A stretch of DNA of 40,315 nucleotides from Clostridiales bacterium mt11 (GCA_001282665.1 LN874946.1:722725-763039); one strand, 5' to 3'; positions 17,549 to 26,712 are shown, numbered from the stretch's first letter. Numbers and translations are program-made. The notes: a model not told the origin generated them from the sequence alone.

Positions 17549-18916
17549 TTATTCCAAATTTGCCAATATTGAAATAGCACATTCAATCCTTTTCTTTTCC
17601 ATCTCACAGCCAATTTCATAAGGTTTCATTATATCCTTGTGATAATTATAAGCATTAGCATGACAGCCGCCGCTGCAATAAAACCTTGCCCAACAATTCC
17701 TGCATTTTTCTTTACTATAAACATTGGCTTTTTTAAATTCTTCTCTTATTTTAGTATTTAAGGTTCCTCCAAATACATTTCCTATCTTAAAATCTTCATT
17801 TCCAACAAATTGATGACAAGGGTATAAATCTCCTTGTGGTGTTACTGCCATATATTCAGAACCAGCTCCACAGCCAACAGCTCTTTTTATAAGGCAAGGT
17901 CCTTGGTTCAAATCGATCATAAAATGGAAAAATAAAAAGTCCTTGTCCTCTTTCTTTATTTTAATATATTCTTTTGAAAAAGTTTCATATTCCTTTAGCA
18001 CTGGCTCTATATGTTCTTCTCTTAAAGCATAATCCATATCTGGTGAAGTAACTACTGGTTCAACGGATATCTTTTTAAATCCCTTCTCATAAAAATCGAG
18101 AGCATCTTTTGAAAAATCAATATTATGGCTTGTAAAGGTACCCCTTATATAGTAGTCCTTATCTCCTCTCTTATTGACCATGTTTTGAAACTTAGGAAGA
18201 ATAATATCATAACTGCCATCTCCTGAAATCGTCTTTCTCATATTGTCATTTATCTCTTTTCTACCATCAAGGCTTAATACTACATTATCCATATTTTCAT
18301 TTATAAAATCTATTTTATCTTCGTCTAATAGTACTCCATTGGTGGTTATAGTAAATCGGAAATGTTTATTATGTCTTTCTTCTAATTCTCTACCATACTT
18401 AACTAGGTCTTTAACTAGGTCAAAATTCATCAATGGTTCCCCACCAAAGAAATCAACTTCTAAATTTCTCCTGCTGCCAGAGTTCTCTACTAAAAATTCC
18501 AATGCTCTTTTCCCTACATCCAAAGTCATCAATGACCTGTCCCCTTTAAAGTCACCTTGAGAAGCAAAACAATAATTGCATCTTAAATTACAATCATGAG
18601 CTACATGGAGACAAAGAGCTTTAACTATATTATCCTCATTGTACTTTAGATTACCAATATTGGATTCTTCAGAGTATAGGACTCCCTTTTCTTCTAATAT
18701 TTTTATCTCATCATAAGCTTCAACTATACTTTCTTCATCGTATTTATCCTTAAGCAGAGATACTATCTCCTCTAATGTGTTATCTTCATAATAATCTAGT
18801 ATATTATAAGCTATATCATCAACCAAATGGACAGCGCCACTGTTTACATCTAATACAATATTTTTACCATTTAAAATATATTTATGAATTCTTTCTTTAC
18901 TTACCTTACTTACCAT
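17549..18916 (-). CDS. scfB: SCIFF peptide maturase, radical SAM/SPASM thioether synthase
   Basis: A 455-residue radical SAM protein. The N-terminal 80 residues form a PqqD-like peptide-binding region. The SAM cluster motif is CNLRCNYC (C109, C113, C116). The C-terminal SPASM region has many cysteines (GCGAGSEYM, LYPCHQF, CRNCWARFYCSGGCHANAYN) for two auxiliary clusters. The family forms Cys-Thr thioether crosslinks in the SCIFF peptide, which is encoded just upstream. ATG 18916 follows AGGAGG; an in-frame upstream start at 18943 lacks a site. It is translated from the same transcript as the precursor if the hairpin at 18951-18979 is passed. Confidence 0.96.
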   Translation of the reverse strand: MVSKVSKERIHKYILNGKNIVLDVNSGAVHLVDDIAYNILDYYEDNTLEEIVSLLKDKYDEESIVEAYDEIKILEEKGVLYSEESNIGNLKYNEDNIVKALCLHVAHDCNLRCNYCFASQGDFKGDRSLMTLDVGKRALEFLVENSGSRRNLEVDFFGGEPLMNFDLVKDLVKYGRELEERHNKHFRFTITTNGVLLDEDKIDFINENMDNVVLSLDGRKEINDNMRKTISGDGSYDIILPKFQNMVNKRGDKDYYIRGTFTSHNIDFSKDALDFYEKGFKKISVEPVVTSPDMDYALREEHIEPVLKEYETFSKEYIKIKKEDKDFLFFHFMIDLNQGPCLIKRAVGCGAGSEYMAVTPQGDLYPCHQFVGNEDFKIGNVFGGTLNTKIREEFKKANVYSKEKCRNCWARFYCSGGCHANAYNYHKDIMKPYEIGCEMEKKRIECAISILANLE

Positions 18917-18950
18917 AATTATCCTCCTAAGTGTAGACTTCAACTAAATT

Positions 18951-18979
18951 AAAAAGGAGTGGTTAAAACCACCGCCTTT
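18951..18979 (-). terminator. Attenuator hairpin between the SCIFF precursor and its maturase
   Basis: On the minus strand AAAGGCGGTGGTT pairs with AACCACTCCTTT (one mismatch) and ends in TTTTT. It lies six bases after the precursor stop and 35 bases before the maturase start. Leaky termination here would give more precursor than enzyme. Confidence 0.8.
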
Positions 18980-18984
18980 AGAGT

Positions 18985-19125
18985 TTATCTATTTTCACAC
19001 TTTTGGTTTCCTACTGTACATGAGGTTTTGCATGCAGATTGACAAGAAGTCTGACATTCCCCACATCCACCTTTAGCCAAAGTATCTTTTAGATTACTCC
19101 CAGATATAGTTTTTATATGCTTCAT
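18985..19125 (-). CDS. scfA: SCIFF (six-cysteines-in-forty-five) ribosomal peptide precursor
   Basis: A 46-residue peptide starting MKHIKTISGSNLKDTLAKG and continuing GGCGECQTSCQSACK. The six cysteines are C21, C24, C28, C32, C36 and C43. The N-terminal leader and cysteine spacing match the SCIFF family, which is nearly universal in Clostridia and of unknown function. The substrate threonine for the thioether bond is probably one of T26, T34 or T37. AAGGAGG lies seven bases before the ATG. The maturase follows after an attenuator; TIGR04086 and yajC lie upstream, the usual neighbours. Confidence 0.97.
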   Translation of the reverse strand: MKHIKTISGSNLKDTLAKGGCGECQTSCQSACKTSCTVGNQKCENR

Positions 19126-19194
19126 ATCATTACCTCCTTAAAACTGGAATTATACTTTTATGATTATAACATAAAAACACGATTTTATAAAGTT

Positions 19195-19572
19195 TTATTT
19201 TATGTTTATACCTATAACTCCACCAATAATTCCAGTTATCAAGGAGATAAAAAATTTACTAATTGAATATATATCCATGTTAAATGGTTTGATGAATAAA
19301 TAGTTTAGTAACATCAAAATCAAAAAATATAAAACTCCTATTATACCTCCGTTTATCCATCCTTTTTCCCCTATTTTAACTGCAATATAGATGCTGCCTA
19401 TCGTGATACTTACTGTCATAATAATAGTATTTAATAATGGTATTCTCGACTCCTTTAATGGCGTATAGGTTAACAAAAGTGATATTATTAGTATTAGAAT
19501 AAAAGTAGAAACAAAAGACAACACTAAACTTTTTAAAACATATGCCCCATGACTTATGCCTTTATTTTTCAT
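19195..19572 (-). CDS. TIGR04086 family membrane protein
   Basis: A 125-residue integral membrane protein with four predicted helices (about residues 13-33, 45-65, 72-90 and 100-123). Its pattern and position between yajC and the SCIFF precursor identify the TIGR04086 family of Clostridia. No function is established. ATG 19572 is preceded by AGGAGGTG; the in-frame GTG at 19581 is part of that site. It ends 69 bases before the SCIFF start. Confidence 0.85.
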   Translation of the reverse strand: MKNKGISHGAYVLKSLVLSFVSTFILILIISLLLTYTPLKESRIPLLNTIIMTVSITIGSIYIAVKIGEKGWINGGIIGVLYFLILMLLNYLFIKPFNMDIYSISKFFISLITGIIGGVIGINIK

Positions 19573-19677
19573 ATAATCCACCTCCTGTTCCTACTTTAAA
19601 TTTATTTAACTAAGTCAATATTTATTACAGATTTCAGTATTCCATTTAAACAATTTGGAGATGGAGTTATAATTGAT

Positions 19678-19703
19678 AAAAAAACTTCCTTATTAAAAGG
19701 AAG
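19678..19703 (-). terminator. Intrinsic terminator after yajC
   Basis: CTTCCTT pairs with AAGGAAG around a five-base loop, followed on the minus strand by seven Ts. It is ten bases past the yajC stop and closes the ruv-queA-tgt-yajC transcript. Confidence 0.9.
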
Positions 19704-19712
19704 CTTTCTTCT

Positions 19713-20057
19713 TTATTCTTTGTCTTCTTTTTTATCTTCTTTATCTTCGTCTTTAGTTTCTTTTTTGTTAACTGTAGTACCTACTGCCCATTTTGTTATA
19801 TCCATTTTAGTCTTGCTGGAGCCAACTTCAATAGTAACAATATCCTCTTTTATTTTTACTATCTTTCCACAAATACCTCCTATAGTTACTATATCGTCAC
19901 CAACTCTTAAACTTTCCCTCATTTCTCTAATTTCTTTTTCTCTCTTCTTCTGAGGTCTTATAGCGAAAAAATAGAAAATAACTATAAACCCTATTGGCAC
20001 TATAAAACCACTTAATCCTACTGCTCCTCCTGTATTTGCTGCTGCAAATATTTGCAT
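19713..20057 (-). CDS. yajC: Preprotein translocase subunit YajC
   Basis: A 114-residue protein. It has one N-terminal membrane helix (VGLSGFIVPIGFIVIFYFFA), the family motif IRPQKKREKEIREM, a small SH3-like domain (LRVGDDIVTIGGICGKI) and a highly charged lysine/aspartate/glutamate tail. It is an accessory subunit of SecDF-YajC at the membrane; secD and secF lie about 3.5 kb downstream. The ATG is preceded by AAGGAGG. It follows tgt with a 73-base gap. Confidence 0.95.
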   Translation of the reverse strand: MQIFAAANTGGAVGLSGFIVPIGFIVIFYFFAIRPQKKREKEIREMRESLRVGDDIVTIGGICGKIVKIKEDIVTIEVGSSKTKMDITKWAVGTTVNKKETKDEDKEDKKEDKE

Positions 20058-20130
20058 AAATACTACCTCCTTTTTATCTTTTATTCTTTAAATCTATATT
20101 CAACAAATACTTTTAAAACCCTTCTTTATT

Positions 20131-21246
20131 TTATCTATATCCATATTTTTTATAAAATTCTTCTTTATATTCTAACAGCCTATCCTCTTTTATTGCATTT
20201 CTAATATTCTCCATAAGTTTTATTAAAAAATATAAATTATGAATGGTAGCAAGTCTTGCACCTAGTATTTCATTTACATTGAATAGATGCCTAATATAAG
20301 CCCTAGAATAATTTTTACAAGTGTAACAATCACATTCAGGGTCTAATTTAGTAAAATCTTTTGAATACTTACCATTTCTAATGACCAATTTACCTCGACT
20401 CGTCATCACTGTACCATTCCTTGCAATTCTAGTAGGAAGTACACAATCTGCCATGTCTATTCCACTAATAACAGCTTCAAAAAGATAATCTGGAGAACCT
20501 ACCCCCATTAAATATCTAGGCTTATCTTTAGGTAACAGCGGTGTTGTAAAATCCAACATTTCACACATCAACTCTTTTGGTTCTCCTACACTTAAGCCAC
20601 CAATAGCATAACCAGGGAACCCTATATCTGTAATTTCTTTTACGCTTTGCTCCCTTAAGTCCTTATACATACCGCCTTGTATTATACCAAATAATCCTTG
20701 GTTTTCCCAGTCATGATGATAATCTTTACATCTCTTTGCCCACCTTGAAGTCCTCTCCATAGATTCCTTTGCATACTCATAAGTAGAAGGATATGGGGTA
20801 CATTCATCAAATGCCATCATAATATCAGAACCTAGAGAATTTTGTATTTCTATAGATTTTTCAGGACTAATAAAATGTTTAGAGCCATCAATATGGGACC
20901 TAAACTCTACACCTTCTTCTGTAATCTTTCTTAAATCCCCTAAGCTAAAAACCTGAAATCCTCCACTATCCGTTAATATAGGTCCATGCCAATTCATAAA
21001 CTTATGTAATCCTCCTGCTTCTTCTATAAGCTTATGACCTGGTCTTAAATATAGATGATAAGTATTGCTTAATATTATTTGAGCTCCTAAGTCCTTAACT
21101 TCTTCTGGCGTCATTGCCTTTACAGTAGCTCTAGTACCAACAGGCATAAATATTGGTGTTTCAATAATTCCATGGGGAGTTTCCAATTCTCCTAACCTTG
21201 CCTTAGTATCTGTTGATTCCTTTAATACTTTGAATTTTATTGCCAT
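20131..21246 (-). CDS. tgt: tRNA-guanine transglycosylase (queuine/preQ1)
   Basis: A 371-residue TIM-barrel enzyme that exchanges guanine-34 for preQ1 in tRNA-Asp, Asn, His and Tyr. LTDSGGFQVFSL holds the catalytic aspartate region and DCVLPTRIARNG the second aspartate. The structural zinc is held by CDCYTC and a histidine about 27 residues later. ATG 21246 follows AGGAGGAGC; an apparent longer frame to 21306 runs into queA and has no site. It begins 13 bases after the queA stop. tRNA-Asp (GTC) and tRNA-Tyr (GTA), two of its substrates, lie at the right end of the window. Confidence 0.97.
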   Translation of the reverse strand: MAIKFKVLKESTDTKARLGELETPHGIIETPIFMPVGTRATVKAMTPEEVKDLGAQIILSNTYHLYLRPGHKLIEEAGGLHKFMNWHGPILTDSGGFQVFSLGDLRKITEEGVEFRSHIDGSKHFISPEKSIEIQNSLGSDIMMAFDECTPYPSTYEYAKESMERTSRWAKRCKDYHHDWENQGLFGIIQGGMYKDLREQSVKEITDIGFPGYAIGGLSVGEPKELMCEMLDFTTPLLPKDKPRYLMGVGSPDYLFEAVISGIDMADCVLPTRIARNGTVMTSRGKLVIRNGKYSKDFTKLDPECDCYTCKNYSRAYIRHLFNVNEILGARLATIHNLYFLIKLMENIRNAIKEDRLLEYKEEFYKKYGYR

Positions 21247-21259
21247 ATTGCTCCTCCTG

Positions 21260-22285
21260 TTATTTAATAAACATTGCATCCCCAAAGCTAAAGAATCTAT
21301 ATTCATCCTCTACAGCTTTATTATATGCATTTAAAATATTGTCTCTTCCTGCCAAGGCACTAACCAACATTAGAAGAGTAGACTCTGGTAGATGAAAATT
21401 GGTTATCAATTTGTCTACTACTTTAAACTTATATCCAGGATAAATAAAAATATCAGTCCAACCCGTTTTTGGAACAACTAATCCCTCAGGGGTTGCTACG
21501 GTTTCTAAGGTTCTAGTAGTAGTAGTTCCAACGGATATAATATTTCCCTTATTCCTTTTAACCTCATTTATAGTTTCCGCTGCTTGTTTAGAAATTTCAT
21601 AGTATTCAGAGTGCATATGGTGTTGTTCAATGTCTTCTACCTTTACAGGTCTAAAGGTTCCTAATCCCACATGAAGTGTTAAAAATACTATCTTAACTTT
21701 CTTTTCTTCAATTTCCCTTAACAGTTCTTTAGTGAAATGGAGTCCTGCAGTTGGAGCTGCAGCAGAACCTTCATGTTTTGAATAAACCGTTTGATATCTT
21801 TCCTTTTCCTCTAATCTTTCTTTAATATAAGGAGGTAGAGGCATCTCCCCTAATTTATCTAATATCTCTTCAAATATACCATCATACTCAAATTCAACTA
21901 CTCTAGTTCCATCTTCTTCTATGCTGAGTACACTAGCTGTTAAAATTCCATCGCCAAAAACTATCCTGTTAGAAGGTTTAACTTTTTTCCCTGGTTTTAC
22001 AAGGGTTTCCCATCTATCTCCTTCAATTCTTCGCAATAATAGGAATTCAATCTTTTCATCTTTTCCTTCTCTAGATCCGAACAACCTTGCTGGCATTACC
22101 CTTGTATCGTTTAATACAAGGCAGTCTCCTTTATCTAAATAATCTATTATATTCTTAAATCTTTTATGCTCAATATTTCCTGTCTTCTTATCTAGAACCA
22201 TAAGCCTCGATTCTTCTCTATTTTCTAATGGATGTTGAGCAATTAACCCTTCTGGTAAGTCATAGTAAAAATCTTCTGTTTTCAT
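21260..22285 (-). CDS. queA: S-adenosylmethionine:tRNA ribosyltransferase-isomerase
   Basis: A 341-residue enzyme that moves the ribosyl group of SAM to preQ1 in tRNA to form epoxyqueuosine. The N-terminal DLPEGLIAQHPLENREESRL, the central GSAAAPTAGLHFT and the C-terminal TNFHLPESTLLMLVSAL are family signatures. The ATG follows AAAGGATG. It acts directly after Tgt in the queuosine pathway and the two are adjacent in one operon. QueG or QueH and preQ1 synthesis genes are not in the window. Confidence 0.97.
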   Translation of the reverse strand: MKTEDFYYDLPEGLIAQHPLENREESRLMVLDKKTGNIEHKRFKNIIDYLDKGDCLVLNDTRVMPARLFGSREGKDEKIEFLLLRRIEGDRWETLVKPGKKVKPSNRIVFGDGILTASVLSIEEDGTRVVEFEYDGIFEEILDKLGEMPLPPYIKERLEEKERYQTVYSKHEGSAAAPTAGLHFTKELLREIEEKKVKIVFLTLHVGLGTFRPVKVEDIEQHHMHSEYYEISKQAAETINEVKRNKGNIISVGTTTTRTLETVATPEGLVVPKTGWTDIFIYPGYKFKVVDKLITNFHLPESTLLMLVSALAGRDNILNAYNKAVEDEYRFFSFGDAMFIK

Positions 22286-22308
22286 TTGATCATCCTTTGC
22301 TATTTAAT

Positions 22309-23679
22309 TCAATATTGAGTTATAATATCTATACCTGTATAGTAATGTTTTAATATTTCTTCACAGGAATATCCCAATTCAGCCATACCTTTAGCACCCC
22401 ATTGGCTCATTCCAACTCCATGCCCATAGCCTTTCCCTTCAATTATAAAATTACCTGTATTTGATGACTTTTCATCTCCAATTTGAGTAACATTATCTCG
22501 ATTAATAGCCCTACTGCCTATATCCCTTGACGGTGTCTTTTTCAATTCACCATCTATTATGTTGGATTCAGATAGATTTACTATTTGAGGGTTTATATTT
22601 TCCCCATCAACAGCATATATGGTTTTAACATTGGTGCCATTTCCATCTCTTTTAATAGTAAACCAAGTACTTTTTAGTTCTGTACTACCTAGAACCTGTC
22701 TAATCTTATCCTTATTTAAAACCGTCTCTCCTACAGTTCCTACTACTTTAAGCTTTGAAACTCGTCCATTAGATGAGGTTTCCAATACTTCCATATTTAC
22801 TATATTGCCAATACTTATACCACTATTTTTAAGCCTAGCATCAACTTCTGCACAGGTCATAGAAAAAGACCAAGTACTATTTGGTGAACCTTGTGAAAAT
22901 TCGTCATTGACAGCTGACAAATAAGGAACGCTATTGCCCCAAACCTCTGATGCATCTTCCGTATATCCTCCACTATTGGAATGATATGTAGCATCTATAA
23001 TATTGCCATTATAAGTAATTATCATTCCACTTGTATCATCAACAGCCCCATTAGTTCTTTCATTTTCTCCGTCTATACCACCATATACCTGACAGTGAGT
23101 AGTATCACAAAGATTATAGCCTTCACCACTATGTTTGTTTATATTAAATAATGTATAGGTCCTTGCTGAAATGGACTGGGCTTTTAATGATTCCACAGGG
23201 AATGAAGCGGGCATCTCTCTTGGCACCACTCCATATAGATAGTTATCCATTTTTACATAGTTAATCACTATTATTTCATTACCTTGTCTTTTGAAAAATA
23301 CATAATCCCTATAACTTTTATCCTCAATTTTAATTCTTTTATCATATACATCTCCAGATGATAAAACTAAACCATCTTCCCTAAAGGAAAATAAATTGTT
23401 ATTAAAAGAATCCAATACTATTATATTACCCTCTTCACCAATACTGATACTTATATATTGGTCCTCAAAATGTTCTAATTCATTTAATATATCATCTTTT
23501 CTATATATTGAAAAGCCATTTTCACTATATAATTTTATTGAGTTCTTTAACTTTATAGGGCTTGTCAACTTTATGCCCAAATAACCGTTCTCCATTGAAC
23601 TAGCAGAAACGCATTGATTTGGTATCAGTAGTCCAATTATAAACACAATTAGGAATATAGATAGATATATCTTCTTCAT
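22309..23679 (-). CDS. SpoIID/LytB-domain protein (peptidoglycan lytic, SpoIID-like)
   Basis: A 456-residue exported protein with a signal peptide (residues 1-27, hydrophobic core YLSIFLIVFIIGLLIP). The SpoIID core spans about residues 145-270 and includes VPREMPASFPVESLKAQS, ARTYTLF, YHSNSGGYTEDA and VWGNSVPYL; the C-terminal GYGHGVGMSQWGAKGMAE is also typical. E149 of the REMP motif corresponds to the catalytic glutamate region of SpoIID, which cleaves glycan strands during engulfment. The ruvB-DUF2905-spoIID-like-queA order is typical of Clostridia. The canonical engulfment spoIID lies elsewhere in many genomes, so a second paralogue is possible. Confidence 0.9.
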   Translation of the reverse strand: MKKIYLSIFLIVFIIGLLIPNQCVSASSMENGYLGIKLTSPIKLKNSIKLYSENGFSIYRKDDILNELEHFEDQYISISIGEEGNIIVLDSFNNNLFSFREDGLVLSSGDVYDKRIKIEDKSYRDYVFFKRQGNEIIVINYVKMDNYLYGVVPREMPASFPVESLKAQSISARTYTLFNINKHSGEGYNLCDTTHCQVYGGIDGENERTNGAVDDTSGMIITYNGNIIDATYHSNSGGYTEDASEVWGNSVPYLSAVNDEFSQGSPNSTWSFSMTCAEVDARLKNSGISIGNIVNMEVLETSSNGRVSKLKVVGTVGETVLNKDKIRQVLGSTELKSTWFTIKRDGNGTNVKTIYAVDGENINPQIVNLSESNIIDGELKKTPSRDIGSRAINRDNVTQIGDEKSSNTGNFIIEGKGYGHGVGMSQWGAKGMAELGYSCEEILKHYYTGIDIITQY

Positions 23680-23690
23680 ATTTTAATCTC

Positions 23691-23900
23691 CTACCTTCTA
23701 AAAATATTCAAGATCAATGTCAATAATAAGCTTATAATCAAGGAAGATACAATAGGAAAGAAAAAAGTAAAATTCCCCTTTTGTATAAAAATATCTCCTG
23801 GCAATTTTCCTAAGCCAAACTTTTCACCAATAATCATCAATCCACCAATTAGAAATAAAACTATTCCCATGGTTATGAGTATTTTACCAAAGGATTCCAT
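23691..23900 (-). CDS. DUF2905 small membrane protein
   Basis: A 69-residue protein with two membrane helices flanking GLGKLPGDIFIQKGNFTFFFP, the DUF2905 signature. Function is unknown. The start at ATG 23900 follows AGAGGTG. Longer in-frame starts up to 23945 overlap the end of ruvB and add a non-conserved extension. It lies 10 bases after ruvB and 11 before the SpoIID-like gene. Confidence 0.9.
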   Translation of the reverse strand: MESFGKILITMGIVLFLIGGLMIIGEKFGLGKLPGDIFIQKGNFTFFFPIVSSLIISLLLTLILNIFRR

Positions 23901-23910
23901 TCTAACACCT

Positions 23911-24921
23911 CTATTCCTCATCATAATGAATTTTAAAATGATCATATGCTTTTTTCGTTACAATCCTACCTCTTGGAGTCCTATTAATAAAACCAATTTG
24001 TAGTAAATAGGGTTCATAGACATCTTCTATGGTAGTTCTCTCTTCTCCAGTAGCAGCTGAAATGGTATCTAAACCAACGGGTCCACCGTTGAAGTTTTCT
24101 ATCATAGTAAGTATCAGTCTTCTATCTACTTCGTCTAATCCTAGTCTATCTATTTCTAATACTTCAAGCCCTTTCTTTGCTACATCATAGGTTATGACTC
24201 CACTTTCCTTAACTTGAGCATAATCTCGCACCCTTTTTAAGATTCTATTTGCAATTCTTGGAGTACCTCTAGACCTTTTAGCGATTTCCATAGCACCTTC
24301 ATCGTCTATTTCAATGTTTAAGATATTAGAGGAACGCTTTACAATTTTTTGTAGATTATAATCATCATATAGGTCTAAATTGAGCATTACTCCAAATCTA
24401 TCCCTTAAGGGAGAAGTTAAAAGTCCAGCCCTTGTAGTAGCACCTATTAGAGTAAACCTAGATAAATCCAATCGTACAGACCTAGCACTAGGTCCTTTAC
24501 CTATTATTATATCTAAAGCATAATCTTCCATAGCGGGGTAAAGAATTTCCTCTACTGTCCTATTTAGCCTGTGTATTTCATCTATAAACAATACATCTTC
24601 TTCTCCTAAATTGGTCAATATACTCGCTAAATCCCCAGGTCTTTCTATAGCTGGGCCAGAGGTAACCCTTATATTAACTCCCATCTCATTAGCTATAATG
24701 TTTGCCAAGGTAGTCTTTCCTAACCCTGGTGGCCCATAAAGCAATACATGATCTAGAGGTTCTTTTCTCTCTTTAGCGGCTTGTATAAATATCTTCAATT
24801 TTTCCTTAGCTTTGTCCTGCCCAATATATTCATTAATCCATCTCGGTCTTAAAGTAACCTCATTGTCCATATCCTCCATTTGTATTGAGCTTGTAACGAT
24901 TCTCTCATTAACTCTATCCAT
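23911..24921 (-). CDS. ruvB: Holliday junction branch migration ATPase RuvB
   Basis: A 336-residue AAA+ ATPase. The Walker A motif is GPPGLGKTT, Walker B is LFIDEIHRLN, sensor 1 is IGATTRAGLLTSPLRDRFG, and the C-terminal winged helix ends near GFINRTPRGRIVTKKAY. It drives branch migration with RuvA. AAGGAAGG lies rather far upstream (about 14 bases) of the ATG. It starts 19 bases after the ruvA stop. Confidence 0.98.
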   Translation of the reverse strand: MDRVNERIVTSSIQMEDMDNEVTLRPRWINEYIGQDKAKEKLKIFIQAAKERKEPLDHVLLYGPPGLGKTTLANIIANEMGVNIRVTSGPAIERPGDLASILTNLGEEDVLFIDEIHRLNRTVEEILYPAMEDYALDIIIGKGPSARSVRLDLSRFTLIGATTRAGLLTSPLRDRFGVMLNLDLYDDYNLQKIVKRSSNILNIEIDDEGAMEIAKRSRGTPRIANRILKRVRDYAQVKESGVITYDVAKKGLEVLEIDRLGLDEVDRRLILTMIENFNGGPVGLDTISAATGEERTTIEDVYEPYLLQIGFINRTPRGRIVTKKAYDHFKIHYDEE

Positions 24922-24940
24922 ATAATATCAATACCTTCCT

Positions 24941-25525
24941 TTATTGTTTTGATAGTCTCTTAAGAGTTTCCCTTATAATATCCTCTGTATCCATATTACT
25001 AGTATCTATTTTATTTAATACTCTTAATATTTCACCTCTCGTATATCCTAAAGACATTAGACCATTAATTGCATTCTCTACCATATCCACATCTTTTATA
25101 GTATCAATATCTTCACCAATACAATTATCATCTATTCTGTCTTTTAATTCAAGAATTATCCTACTAGCTGTCTTTTTGCCAACACCCGGGGCATTACAAA
25201 GAGCATTGGAATCATTATTCAATATAGCAAACTTTATTTGATTAGGCGTTAAAGTAGATAGTATGCCCAAACCTACCTTTGGACCAATTTTAGAAACTAA
25301 AAGAAGCAGGTTAAACATATCTAATTCCTCTTCAGTGATAAAACCATATAGATATACTCCATCTTCTCGTAAATTGAAGTAGATATACATAGTTACGGTT
25401 TCTCCAATCTCCAAACTAACCAATGAATTCCTTGAAGTAAATATCTTATACCCTATCCCATTATTATCTAATACTATATAATCCTCTTTAATTCCTACAA
25501 CCTTTCCAATTATGTATTCATACAA
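24941..25525 (-). CDS. ruvA: Holliday junction DNA helicase subunit RuvA
   Basis: About 194 residues: an OB-fold N terminus (YEYIIGKVVGIKEDYIV), two helix-hairpin-helix motifs including NAPGVGKKTASRIILELK, and a C-terminal UBA-like domain that contacts RuvB. It tetramerises on Holliday junctions. TTG 25525 sits eight bases after AAAGGG and yields the family-typical YEYI start. ATG 25531 and GTG 25534 are closer to the site than usual but remain possible. It begins 15 bases after ruvC. Confidence 0.96.
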   Translation of the reverse strand: MYEYIIGKVVGIKEDYIVLDNNGIGYKIFTSRNSLVSLEIGETVTMYIYFNLREDGVYLYGFITEEELDMFNLLLLVSKIGPKVGLGILSTLTPNQIKFAILNNDSNALCNAPGVGKKTASRIILELKDRIDDNCIGEDIDTIKDVDMVENAINGLMSLGYTRGEILRVLNKIDTSNMDTEDIIRETLKRLSKQ

Positions 25526-25540
25526 ATTCATCACCCTTTA

Positions 25541-26035
25541 TTATTTCATTTTAAACATATCTTTAAAATTCAAACAGCTGCTATGGCATATTGCTACTGC
25601 TAATGCATCAGCTGCATCATCAGGCTTTGGTATCTTTTTTAAATTTAATAACAGTTTTACCATTTCTTGTACCTGCCTCTTTTCCGCCCTTCCATAGCCA
25701 ACTACTGATTGCTTTATCTGTAAAGGAGTATATTCGTAAACCTCTAGCCCTTTATTTACAGCAGCTAAGACCTCAACTCCTCTTGCTTGTCCTACTTTAA
25801 TGGCAGTTTTAACATTCTTATTAAAAAATAATTCTTCCATCGCCACATCATCAGGATTATATTTATCTATAAGAGATAACATCTCATCATAGATTATCTT
25901 CAATCTTTCAGGAAAGAATGTCTCTGCATCTGTAGTTATGCATCCATAATCTATAGCTTTATATCTATTACCTATACATTCTACAACACCATATCCAACT
26001 ATTGCTAACCCTGGATCTATTCCTAGTATGATCAT
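25541..26035 (-). CDS. ruvC: Holliday junction resolvase RuvC
   Basis: A 164-residue RNase H-fold endonuclease. The catalytic acids are visible: D7 in GIDPGLAIVGYG, E67-E68 in MEELFF, and the two aspartates of KPDDAADALAVAICH near the C terminus. It cleaves junctions processed by RuvAB. AAAGGAG precedes the ATG. It is the first gene of the ruvCAB-queA-tgt run. Confidence 0.98.
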   Translation of the reverse strand: MIILGIDPGLAIVGYGVVECIGNRYKAIDYGCITTDAETFFPERLKIIYDEMLSLIDKYNPDDVAMEELFFNKNVKTAIKVGQARGVEVLAAVNKGLEVYEYTPLQIKQSVVGYGRAEKRQVQEMVKLLLNLKKIPKPDDAADALAVAICHSSCLNFKDMFKMK

Positions 26036-26085
26036 AAAAATCTCCTTTCAAAGATGCTATATAATATTTTAACACATTTTAGAAG

Positions 26086-26120
26086 AAAAAACTAAGTTAG
26101 AAATTCTAACTTAGTTTTTT
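26086..26120. terminator. Bidirectional terminator between the BofC-like gene and ruvC
   Basis: A perfect 15-pair inverted repeat (AAAAAACTAAGTTAG with CTAACTTAGTTTTTT) around a five-base loop. It has A-run and T-run on both sides and overlaps the stop codon of the BofC-like gene. It isolates the ruv operon from upstream transcription. Confidence 0.92.
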
Positions 26121-26712
26121 AGCTTATGAAGTTTTCCAACACATCTGATAATTCTTCTTCACTATCGACTACTATTCCATTTATGAGCTTTTCCTGATCT
26201 ACTTCTTTCAAAAGGGTAATAGGATAATTGTCATAAATCTTATCTAAAATGTTCTCTCCGTTCTCATCTACATTATAAATCGCTATCTTTCCATTGGACT
26301 CCCCTATTACATAATGATTTGGGCACAGATGATTTCTTTCTTCCCTTAACTTTATTTCTTTAGGAGAAAAGGAAATAATTTTTATATTTGAATAATTTTC
26401 CTTTATATATTCTCTATATTGTTTTTCAGTCATATTTATTATTTCATTATCTGCATTATTAAGCTTTGTAATGTTGTGATTACAAGATTTATAATATGTC
26501 TTCTTTTCAACAAATGTATTAGGTGAAATTCTTTCTTCTTCTTTCAATATCTCTAGTTCATCTTCACTTAAACTCTTCTTCTTTGAATTATCACTTATGA
26601 GCAAAGGTTTTCTATTAGCTCGACTCCCCATCATCTTATAGCCATATATAAAAGATGTTATAAACAATACTCCACAAAACAGAAATATTAAAATGGCGTT
26701 TTGTTTTTTCAT
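26119..26712 (-). CDS. BofC C-terminal-domain-like protein, membrane anchored
   Basis: A 197-residue protein with an N-terminal signal anchor (AILIFLFCGVLFITSFIYGY). Two repeats about 75 residues long follow. The second (CPNHYVIGESNGKIAIYNVDENGE) matches the BofC C-terminal domain. In Bacillus, BofC is a forespore intermembrane protein that checks SpoIVB signalling to sigma-K. Proteins with this domain are common in Clostridia that lack the rest of that checkpoint, so the role is uncertain. GGAGGG lies before the ATG and is partly enclosed in a hairpin. Confidence 0.75.
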   Translation of the reverse strand: MKKQNAILIFLFCGVLFITSFIYGYKMMGSRANRKPLLISDNSKKKSLSEDELEILKEEERISPNTFVEKKTYYKSCNHNITKLNNADNEIINMTEKQYREYIKENYSNIKIISFSPKEIKLREERNHLCPNHYVIGESNGKIAIYNVDENGENILDKIYDNYPITLLKEVDQEKLINGIVVDSEEELSDVLENFIS

